A stretch of 64,000 nt of DNA, taken from positions 13,329-77,328 of the forward strand of contig NMRB01000444.1 of assembly GCA_002633025.1 (NCBI GenBank), written 5' to 3'. This stretch comes from Notospermus geniculatus. Taxonomy: Eukaryota > Nemertea > Pilidiophora > Heteronemertea > Lineidae. The notes under the pieces were generated by a model. That model did no database searches, was not told where the DNA came from, and was given only the letters and a program-made list of their open reading frames with translations. A program made the position numbers and the translations under genes. This document shows, piece after piece, positions 28,901-40,900 of the stretch. How positions within the stretch are numbered: the stretch's first letter is position 1; the number at the start of each line of letters is the position of its first letter.

Positions 28901-31900
28901 GCGGGGTCTATAAGTCAAAAAGAATTGAATGAGATGTATCTTGGAACGCACTAATTAGCTAATAAGTTGAAACAAAAGACTAGTTGTCGGAACACTTTCC
29001 CAAGAAATGGCACACTTTGAAGATCAAACAACATGCGTGTCGTAAAGTTCGTCGGTTTTTCTACCCAGTCCACCCCTTTCGGTAGCATTATTTTCAACAG
29101 ACATAGAGTACTCCACAAGTGAACTGCATGCATGCTGCCAATTTTCCAAAAACAGGGCGGCCATATTGGATCTGGATTTTACTTCCTGGTTCTCTTCTAA
29201 TGTACTGAGCGTGTATGCTGTCTATGAAATGCTGGTCAAGACATCCTTGCCACCCCAGGTTCTATGGGTTTGTGGCATTGCTGCCACTACCTGAATGTGT
29301 CATTTACATGCTTCTTCTCTGAGAAAATTGTACCTGTTGTTCATGTTTGGCGAATTTCTTTGTTTTGGATTACATAATATAATTAACTTGTAATTCTTGG
29401 GATTTTGCTTATTTCCTGTGTCTACACAGCACAGTGATCACAATGGACCCAAACAAAAGTCAAGTGGGGGTGTCTTTACTGCTCTTCTCAGAGGGGCCTG
29501 GATTGAAGCACTATGAAAATTCGCAATGATGGCTCGCCCTTAAGCCCTGGAGTTACCTTCGTGTATGTGCTTTTGTTTAATAAAACATTATATCATCAAA
29601 GAATACATCTACTTCAAACCTTTCCCATTTCATCTTTTCTGTGATGTGATGGGTTACATGATGTACAGTACATTAGTAGAGCAGACAGCTTTCATGTAAA
29701 GTATAATTCACCCCAACTTCAACATGGCAAAGTGCCATGCCTGTGCAACAGACACCATAAAGTGAACACAATGAACCACAAACCACAAAATTTACCAGTT
29801 GACTGAGCACAACCTTGGAGTGTTTTCTATAGGCTGTTGAAGTGACCCTACATCACTTGTCCACATTTCCAAGTTTGGCACTTTGCCCATATTGAAGTTA
29901 GGCTGAATCATACTTTTTTCCAAGCTTGGCACTTTGCCCATTTTGAAATTAGGGTGAATCATACTTTATAAAGTATAATTGACCCCCACTTCAACATGGG
30001 GAAGTGTCAAGCTTGGAAATGGGTCAATTATACTTTATTGGTACTCACTTGTCGCTGAGCATTCCACCAAAGCCCCAAATGTATGCATACGCAAACATGG
30101 ACTTGATTGTCGAGATGTAGTTCGGAACTTGCTCCTCAAGCCGAGAGCTGCCTTGGCTTTTGACAGACGTGGAACTCCGTGGTGACCTTCTGACATCAAC
30201 AACTGAAATCGTCAAAACAAATGAAGCAGGTACACTCAACATTAGTGAGACACTTAGCAGGCAATCCTCAATGTGACACTCTCACCATATGCTCAATTTT
30301 TCACAAACACTCAAAGAGAAATCCTCAAAATAGATCTTGTGAAAATCTGACTTTTCTAGGACAATGTTTGAGAGAACATGACTGTATGATTTGTTTGAAG
30401 GCTTCACAAATTTAGCAGCAACAACATACTGATGATGAATTTAACAGCAACACAATAAAATTTAGAAATAGCACCGCAATCCTCACCAGCTTGTTGCAAT
30501 AATGTCTTCTCCCACTCCTCGCGCATGAAATGGCGGTCGAGTAGCGACGACAGGATGTTCAGGAATGATGTCACTTCCTGCACACCAGTCACGACGCGGT
30601 GACCTACTCCAGTGTCGGCTGTAAGACTGTACGAACAATTCTCTGCGAAAAACTTCAGCGTCCTCGTGAAGATGTAGTTGGCCATTTCGAGGATAACTCG
30701 GAAGCTGCAGAAACAATTGTAACAGATTCAAATAAACATACCAATGAAAATTAAACAGCCAATCACTGCATAATACAATATTGGTAATGTACAGTTTCCT
30801 ACGGTGGCCCATGGAGCTCATTGATGAAAAATATTTACATTTGCAATTTTTTTTCAATTCGATAATTTTTTCTTGGGGGTTTGTAAAATTTTTGGAAGTT
30901 CCCACCGCGGTGAGAATATTACCACCGCGGTGAGAATACTTCCACCTCGGTGGAAATATTTCCACCGCGGTGAAAATTAATTTCCACCGCGGTGGAAATT
31001 AATTTTCACCGCGGTGGTAATTATTAATTATCACCGCAGTGAAAATTAATTTTCACCGCGGTGAAAATTATTTTCCACCGCGGTGATAATTAATAATTAT
31101 CACCGCAGTGAAAATTAATTTCCACCACGGTGGAAAAATAATTATCACCGCGGTGAAAAATAATTTCCACCGCGGTGGAAATTAATTTTCACCGCGGTGG
31201 AAATATTTCCACCGAGGTGGAAATATTTTCACCGAGGTGGAAATATTCTCACCGCGGTGGTAATATTCTCACCGCGGTGGGAACTTCCAAAAATTTTACA
31301 AACCCCCAAGAAAAAATTATCGAATTGAAAAAAAATTGCAAATGTAAATATTTTTCATCAATGAGCTCTATGGGCCACCGTAGTTTCCTTTTGCGATATA
31401 GTATAAAAATTTAGTGGAAGTGGTATAGTCAAACCCTCTACAAATACATTTCATACCTGGAAGAATTTATCAGATATTTCTGCTTGGCGCCGATTCCCCA
31501 CGACTCAACAAGTGACCTCCAGTGGACGTTCGTCTCACCAAGATTAACAACAGCGCAGCGTGTGAGCATGGCGGGTGAGGCATTGGTCAGATCACTCATC
31601 TCAAACAACAGTGATGTAGGACCTGAAAACAAACCATATCACTGAACTGGCAGCATTTTCAAACCGTAAAACAGTTTCAGTGCCCATAAAACTGACAGCA
31701 TTTTCCCATATGTGAAGCAGAAAACCCTAAAACAACCTCAGTGTCAATAAATTGACAGCATTTTCCCATATGTGAAACGAAAAATTTCAGTGCCCATAGA
31801 ACAAACATGACAAATTGTTGAATTCCCCCAAGGATCCCTTCTTGAAAGGCATTACATGCAGGGCATTTCAGGAAGGGTAACAGTTCCTCTTTTTACTTAC

Positions 31901-34900
31901 TTTTGAGGGAAGCTGTCTCCCTATTTGCAAGCGAAAGCGTCTTGCTGTCATCCAACAACGTGTTCAAGTTCTCAACCCATGCCGACTGGATCTCACCATC
32001 CAACACTAGCCACTTCTTGATATAATCAGGTGGCTCCACCTGGGCTTTGTTCCTCTTCTCATCAAAGTTTTCTATGGTGTTTTTTGCAGATTCGACCTGG
32101 AATTCTGCATTCTTGATAAGTCTGGCCAGCAGGCCTGGCTGCCAGATGCCATCTTTGAAAAACCCTAACAGCTAAAAAAGGAAAACAATTTTCCTTGCAG
32201 CTCANGTGACGTGGCTCTGAAGAACAACTCAGTTAAAACTATGATGTTGAAAGTCAAGCCAACGTTATTTGCCATTTAATTCTGAAACTACACCCTACTT
32301 CTAGCCCTAATTTTTCCTGAAGTAATCAACTGAATTTCGAATTTTACACCTTCATCATCAAGTAAAGCACTGACTCAATATATCTGAATGTTTTCAAACG
32401 AAAATTCAAGCGGGAACATGTTGAATTTCATCGATGAAATGGACTATTTTAGCATAAATAACAGACCGAAAAGCAACGTCATTGATTCTGAATGACGTAT
32501 CGCACGTAACGTCACGAACAATGCACGACGTCAGTGACGTCACGACACATGCGCTTTTGTGTTAAAACTGAGTTGTTCCCCAGCGCCTCCTTTGGGCACT
32601 CCGGTTCCTCATTGCAAATTTCTATGACACAGAAAACTGTTGTAATTTTTCATTGTTACAATCACTATTTCAGAGTTCTGAGGAAGAAGTCGACTAGAAA
32701 ATTTTCCCTACCTCCTCGGCTGAGAAGACGCCTGGTGTCAGCACAGACAGGTCCACTTTCGGGTAGCAAATATCATCTGCATTCTCATCCAGGAGGCCCA
32801 TGTAGAGAAAGTTAATGGCACCAAGACCACTGCTGATTTTCTTCCACTTCTGTGTGATCTTGGCCTCAGGCCTTGGTTCTGATTCATGAAGAATCTGAAA
32901 GCGAGTTGTCAGTCAGTTGAAGTTGGTGAAGTCCGGCGCAGCCTTCACGCGACCCAAAGGAATGCGGAAGTAGGCTTACCACAAACCACAGGCTGACCAC
33001 AAATCTTATTCAACACACGACTCTTGAATAACCGATTGGACAGCGTGATCAAATTACACTCTGCTCGACTTTTACACGCAAAAACGAAAATTACCGGCAG
33101 CATATCTCTCATGAGTCCTTTACTAGTGTGTAAACGCTGTAGAATGGCTGTAGAATGTATGAATTGCAAAAAGACTGTAAATAGTACCCAGTCACGTGCA
33201 GGCGATCGTCGGCGATAACGCTGGGGTAGATGGCGTATAAATTAGGTAGCCGCAAGCTGTTGTCAGATTTCGTATTTCCACATTCCATTGGGTCGCGCGA
33301 AGGTTGCGCCGGACTATACCGTGGTGTACTATATCATGCCATTAAAAGCTTATTGCAGTAAAGTATGATTCACCCTAACTTCAACATGAGCAAAGTGCCA
33401 GGCCTGTGCAACAGACACCATAAGTGAACACAATGATTAAACCACAAACCACAGTATTTACCAGTTGACTGAGCACAACCTTGGATTTGCTATAGGCTCA
33501 TGGAAAGTAAACCAAGTTACCCTAACATCATAATATAACTGCGACATGGGTTATTTACCACTGACCTGTGCACATTTCCAAGCTTGGCACTTTGCCCATG
33601 TTGAAGTTGGGGTGAATCATACTTCAATACTGAGCACCTGTCAAGAACATTTACCGGTAATGTGATATCAGATTGAATACATTATTTCAAAACATCTGAA
33701 CACCAGCGGTGAACCTTAACGGCCATACCTTGAGTCTGTGTCGGCTCGAACAGCCAAGCAGCTGACATTGGCTACGCTGACCCATGCGGGTCATTAACCT
33801 ACTTACACCGCTGGATTCAACCTTAGTTGAGTTCAGCCTATACTACATTCATCGCACAGAATGTATATCATTCTCAGGCCACACGTCGCCAAACAGATAC
33901 GCCGAGGGAGTAATTTCATGTTGACCTGCTTTTTCAGCTTTGTTCAAACCTGCATAGTTCATGTGTATCAATCAGCGGCCTTTTTGGGATGAGATGGTGG
34001 GGATGAACATTTGCTGGAATGGCTTTGATACTCCACGGATTCCGGCGAATGTCGGCAGGGGTTTGTGTGAGCGGATGAAGAGGAGCGAGGTAAAAACCCC
34101 TGCTGTGGGAGGATGCCTGATACCTGGCGACACGCACTTCCTTGTTCGGAACCTCAACACGCGAACACTGCACCTGGGTCACTCGAGAACAGGGATTCGA
34201 ATACGCCCGTGATGTCGCACAACACAAGGCCAGAGGTGCTGCCACCATCCTGCAACAACTCCAATTCCCACCTATCAATGTTCACATGGCATTAACATGT
34301 GCGAGGGAGGACTCACCAGGTGTGCCGGGGTTCGTGCATGCAGCCAATATGGCGGCCTCGGGGAGATTCAAGAAGACCTTTCTTTTTGTGTCTAATATTC
34401 CTCTGTAGGTCAACAGCTGGCGTAAGAATTCCAAACATGGCTGGGTCCCTGGAAAATCACAGTGACAGCGTGAGCAAATTTCAGGAAGAATTCTGATGAA
34501 GACATGATTGTGGGTTATGTGGTTTCAACTAAAAAGTGCCATTACCTGTCCCATGATCCTTTGAAGCTGTGTTCAAATCGTCCAAAAAGAACAGATGATG
34601 CGCTGTCGATTTGGATGACGATAGCCCTGGTAATGTCGGCTGACCTTTCTTCTGGCGAAGGTCATTGACATGAAGCGTGATGAGGTTCTGGAGACCTGCA
34701 GGTGTCACAGCTGAAATGGTAAAGAATACATGTAGGTCAGTGAGATTTGTTTCAGTCTAAACCTTCCCAGTAGTAACAGAACCAGCACTGCTTGCATGTA
34801 TACCTCCTTGTCTTGCCCTGTGCCAAAGCTGTTGTTCACCACTATGTTTGAGTTAAGGAATTGATAACGAACTGGAGGTATTGGTCGTCTCACCAAACCC

Positions 34901-37900
34901 ACGAGGGTGGAGCTAAAATGCGCTTCGCTGAAGGTTTAGGTCGGAATGACAGCTCCACCCGAGCGGGTTTGGTGAGACGACCAATACCGACAGTGAGGTA
35001 TCAATTTCTATTCTAAACCACCTTTCCATAAACCTCTCTGGCACTAAACATTCATATTCAGTTCAGTGCGACTTGATTGCAAATAGGCCTATTTTGAGAT
35101 GTTCAGAGTCAATCCGACCCGGCATCCGGCTCGTGGATGACGCTACGTCGATGACGCGACGTCAGTGAATCACGCACTGTGTAACAACATGTACATTGTG
35201 CCTACATCGTGTACATCAGTGTGCAGCGCTAGGCCTAACAAGCTCACAGGAGCCGAAATGAGATAGCAGGACACTTTCTTCAAAGGACTTTCTGCGGGAT
35301 ATGTAGCCTATGATACAAAACATTCTCGGGATAGGTCACTGAGTATCCATCTCGCCATATTCTTCGCACTGCCTCTCTGAATGCTCGAAGCGAGAAACAC
35401 AATGGTGGGCGGGTTTGGTTGCGACACCAAAGCTCAGTGTGGTTAAAACAAGGCTAATGCATTATCCATTGAAAACAAGGCTCACTGTGACCAAGGTGGT
35501 TTAGAATCTCGCACTATACAAAGAGAGAATTGTTGTTACCTGGGCTCATGATGGCTCGAGTGAACTGGTGTTTTGTCTGAATCACACTCTGCACTAGGGA
35601 TGTTTTTCCTACTCCTGGGGCTCCAGCCAGCAGGACGGGATGGTTGCTACTCAGGAGAAGGTCAACCAAGAAGCTGTAACGCTCAGACTGTAAGAAAATA
35701 AAATGACTTTTTATTGCCAGTCAAAGCATGGCATTTTACGTTTAAAAATTTGTGTTCACTCAGTGTTCAAAGCATTCTACTCCACTGTATCAATACAAGG
35801 AATGATAACCAGTCAAGGCACCTATCCAGGGAGAGTTTTCTAGGGAACTGGGCTCACAATGGGCAACTTCCATTGTTTGTTTCCTTATGGCTTACACTGA
35901 GACCAATGACACAAACAACTGCTCAAAGTCATTGCCCATAGAGAGCCAACTTGCTTGAGAAAAATCTCCCATAGATAGGCGCCTTAATACAGAAGTGTTG
36001 AGCATTTTCAAGGCACTTTTTCAATTCTCACCTCAGCAGTCACAATGAATGATCCAATCCGCCCCTTGCCGTCTTGTTTCAGTTCCCACTTGACGAGTGC
36101 TCCCGATTTCATATCCACATGATAGTCGAACACAGTACCGCTCCTAGGTACACTGACAGGATGTGCAGCACGGCACAGACTCTCCCTTGCCAGCTCGTCA
36201 AATTTCGTGACATCTCTGAAATAATCAACATCTGGCTGCCAAAAGAAGTACATGTACTTCAAACCTTTCCCATTTTCATCTTTTCTGTGATGGGTTACAT
36301 GTACATTAGTAGAGCAGACAGCTTTCATGTCAAGTATAATTCACCCCAACTTCAACATGGCAAAGTGCCATGCCTGTGAAACAGACACCATAAAGTGAAC
36401 ACAATGAACCACAAACCACAAAATTTACCAGTTGACTGAGCACAACCTTGGAGTGTTTTCTATAGGCTGTTCAAGTGACCCTACATCACTTGTCCACATT
36501 TCCAAGCTTGGCACCTTGCCCATATTGAAGTTAGGGTGAATCATACTTTTTTCCAAGCTTGGCACTTTGCCCATGTTGAAATTAGGGTGAATCATACTTT
36601 ATAAAGTATAATTGACCCTCACTTCAACATGGGGAAGTGTCAAGCTTGGAAATGGGTCAATTATACTTTATTGGTACTCACTTGTCGCTGAGCATTCCAC
36701 CAAAGCCCCAAATGTATGCATACGCAAACATGGACTTGATTGTCGAGATGTAGTTCGGAACTTGCTCCTCAAGCCGAGAGCTGCCTTGGCTTTTGACAGA
36801 CGTGGAACTCCGTGGTGACCTTCTGACATCAACAACTGAAATCATGTAAACAAATGAAGCAGGTACACTCAACATTAGTGAGATAAGTAGGCAATCCTCA
36901 ATGTGACACTATCACCATGTGCTCAATTTTTCACAAACACTCAAAGAGAAATCCTCAAAAGATCTTGTGAAAATCTTACTTTTCTAGGACAATGTTTGAG
37001 AAAACATGACTGTATGATTTGTTTGAAAGCTCAGGCATCTCAAATTTAGCAGCAACAACATACTGATGATGAATTTAACAGCAACACAATAAAATTTAGA
37101 AATAGCACCACAATCCTCACCAGCTTGTTGCAATAATGTCTTCTCCCACTCCTCGCGCATGAAATGGCGGTCGAGTAGCGACGACAGGATGTTCAGGAAT
37201 GATGTCACTTCCTGCACACCAGTCACGACGCGGTGACCTACTCCAGTGTCAGCCGTGAGACTGTACGAACAATTCTCTGCAAAAAACTTCAGCGTCCTCG
37301 TGAAGATGTAGTTGGCCATTTCAAGGATGACTCGGAAGCTGCAGAAACAATACTGTAAAGTATGATTCACCCTAACTTCAACATGGGCAAAGTGCCAAGC
37401 TTGGAAATGTGCAAAAGTGAGTGGTAAATAACACGTCGCAGAATCGTCTATACAGTTGGTAATGTGCCATTGTTTTTGATACATGATATGAAAATTCACT
37501 GGAAATGGCACACCAGCCGTTCTATAAATATATTTTATTTTATACCTTGAAGAATTTATCAAATATTTCTGCTTGGCGCCGATTCCCCACGACTCAACAA
37601 GTGACCTCCAGTGGACGTTCGTCTCACCAAGATTAACAACAGCGCAGCGTGTGAGCATGGCGGGTGAGGCATTGGTCAGATCACTCATCTCAAACAACAG
37701 TGATGTAGGACCTGTAAACAAACCATATCACTGAACTGGCAGCATTTTCAAACCGTAAAACAGTTTCAGTGCCCATAAAACTGACAGCATTTTCTCATAT
37801 GTGAAACAGAAAACCCAAAAACAACTTCAGTGCCAATAAAAAGCGGCATTTTCCCATTTGTGAAACGAAAAAATTTCAGTGCCCATAAAACAAACTTGAC

Positions 37901-40900
37901 AAATTGTTGAATTCCGCCAAGGATCCCTTCTTCAAAGGCATGCAGGGCATTAAGGAAGGGTAACAGTTCCTCTTTTTACTTACTTTTGAGGGAAGCTGTC
38001 TCCCTATTTGCAAGCGAAAGCGTCTTGCTGTCATCCAACAACGTGTTCAAGTTCTCAACCCATGCCGACTGGATCTCACCATCCAACACTAGCCACTTCT
38101 TGATATAATCAGGTGGCTCCACCTGGGCCTTGTTCCTCTTCTCATCAAAGTTTTCTATGGTGTTTTTTGCAGATTCGACCTGGAATTCTGCATTCTTGAT
38201 AAGTCTGGCCAGCAGGCCTGGCTGCCAGATGCCATCTTTGAAAAACCCTAACAGCTAAAAAAGGAAAACAATTTTCCTTGCAGCTCAATATAATGAGTAA
38301 TCGGAGGAACTAGTCCGTGACGTGGCGCTGAAGAACAACTCAGTTAAAACTATGATGTTGAAAGTCAAGCCAACGTTATTTGCCATTTAATTCTGAAACT
38401 ACACCCTACTTCTAGGCCTAATTTTTCCTGAAGTAATCAACTGAATTTCGAATTTTACACGTTCATCATCAAGTAAAGCACTGACTCAATATATCTGAAT
38501 GTTTTCAAACGAAAATTCAAGCGGGAACATGTTGAATTTCATCGATGAAATGGACTATTTTAGCATAAATAACAGACCGAAAAGCAACGTCATTGATTCT
38601 GAATGACCTATCGCACATAACGTCACGAACAATGCACGACGTCAGTGACGTTGCGACACATGCGCTTTTGTGTTAAAACTGAGTTGTTCCCCAGCGCCTC
38701 CTTTGGGCACTCCGGTTCCTCATTGCAAATTTCTATAACACAGAAAACTGTTGTAATTTTTCATTGTTACAATCACTATTTCAGAGTTCTGAGGAAGAAG
38801 TCCACCAGAAAATTTCCCCTACCTCCTCAGCTGAGAAAACGCCTGGTGTCAGCACAGACAGGTCCACTTTCGGGTAGCAAATGTCATCTGCATTCTCATC
38901 CAGGAGGCCCATGTAGAGAAAGTTAATGGCACCAAGACCACTGCTGATTTTCTTCCACTTCTGTGTGATTTTGGCCTCAGGCCTTGGTTCTGATTCATGA
39001 AGAATCTGAAAGCGAGTTGTCAGTCAGTTGAAGCTGGTGAAGTCCGGCGCAACCTTCGCGCGACCCAAAGGAATGCGGAAGTAGGCTTACCACAAACCAC
39101 AGGCTGACCACAAATCTTATTCAACACACGACTCTTGAATAACCGATTGGACAGCGTGATCAAATTATACTCTGCTCCACTCTTACACGCAAAAACGAAA
39201 ATTACAGGCAGCATATCTCTCATGAGTCCTTTAGTGTGTAAACGCTGTAGAATGGCTGTAGAATGTACATGTATGAATTGCAAAAAGACTGTAAATAGTG
39301 CCCAGTCACCTGCAGGCGATCGTCGGTGATAACGCTGGGGTAGATGGCGTATAAATTAGGTAGCCGCAAGCTGTTGTCAGATTTCGTATTTCCACATTCC
39401 ATTGGGTCGCGCGAAGGTTGCACCGGACTATACCGTGGTGTACTATATCATGCCATTAAAAGCTTATTGCAGTAAAGTATGATTCACCCTAACTTCAACA
39501 CGAGCAAAGTGCCAGGCCTGTGCAACAGACACCATAAGTGAACACAATGATTAAACCACAACCACAGTATTTACCAGTTGACTGAGCACAACCTTGGATT
39601 TGCTATAGGCTCATGGAAAGTAAACCAAGTTACCCTAACATCATAATATAACTGCGACATGGATTATTTACCACTGACCTGTGCACATTTCCAAGCTTGG
39701 CACTTTGCCCATGTTGAAGTTGGGGTGAATCATACTTCAACACTGAGCACCTGTCAAGAACATTTACCAGTAATGTGATATCAGATTGAATACATTATTT
39801 CAAAACATCTGAACACCAGCGGTGAACCTTAACGGCCATACCTTGAGTCTGTGTCGGCTCGCGTGTTTAATCGCCTGCTCAACTTTCAGCTCGTCGACTT
39901 CTCTCTTCTCAAGTTTCTTACTGTGCAGATTGTTCAGCGCACGAGCTAGCGTTTGGTAAGACATGGTTTTGCCACTGCCGCAAGGACCAGTCAGTATCAC
40001 CCCTTGTTTCATCTGGATCGCCGAGTACAGTTGCAAAATCTGAAACAATTTCAAATGTTAGAAATACATGTACAGCATTTTACCCGCAATTTGTGAAAAA
40101 TATTTGCAGGAAAGTCATCTATAGTCCGGCGCAGCCTTCGCACGACCCAATGGAATGTGGAAATACGGAATCTGACAACAGCTTGCGGCTACCAAATTAC
40201 GCCATCAACCCCCGCGTTACCAATGACGATCGCCTGCACATGACTGGGCGCTATTACAGTCTATTCGCAATTCATACATTCTACTGCCATTCTACAGCGT
40301 TTACACACTAGTAAAGGACTCATGAGAGATATGCTGCCTGTAATTTTCGTTTTTGCGTGTAAAAGTGGAGCAGAGTATAATTTGATCACGCTGTCGAGTG
40401 TCGTATTCAAGAGTCGAATAAGATTTGTGGTATTTGTATTTCATTTTTCCGTCAGGGCCGACGCTATAGCATTATTGGCCCTGGTAAGTACGGAGGAGGC
40501 CATCACAAGCTACTCATGTTCCTCACTTGGATGGGGTATTTTACTTGCCCTTGCAAAGACACAAGGTACAAGGCACCACGGCTTACTGTCCCATGCGACG
40601 GACGTGAAGAGCCGGGAATGAAATCCCATATGGCCCGGGCTGGATTCGAACCCGGGACCTGTCGCTTGCTAAGCGGACGTGATAACCACTAGGCTATCAG
40701 GCTCCTCAGATTTGTGGTCAGCCTGTGGTTTGTGGTAGGCCTACTTCCACATTCCATTGGGTCGCGCGAAGGCTGTGCCGAACTTTACTTCAGCTGCCTT
40801 GCATGTATCTTAACAGATGTTTTCTAAATAATTGACTGAAAATTACGACTTTTATGGTGCACTGACTCTTACCTTGTTGACATGTTCTGTTGTAGCCTGC

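Larger units (their letters stand above)
26196..33748 (-). repeat. Tandem segmental duplication, copy B
   Basis: Direct repeat of 34119-39861, covering exons 28-36, their introns and 20 bases of exon 27. It is longer than copy A mainly because of three extra insertions (28036-28272, about 28549-29605, 30800-31382). Coding parts differ by a few mostly silent or conservative changes. Confidence 0.93.
34119..39861 (-). repeat. Tandem segmental duplication, copy A
   Basis: Contains exons 28-36 plus the 3' part of exon 27, continuous with the rest of exon 27 and exon 26. Homology to copy B starts near a shared GATACCTGGCG and ends inside exon 27. A truncated MITE at 37356-37440 is found only in this copy. 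Confidence 0.93.

Noticed and set aside
40630-40707. Possible tRNA gene (GGTTCGAATCC box)
   Set aside because: Anticodon stem badly paired, target duplications flank a longer unit, and the 3' body is SINE-like.
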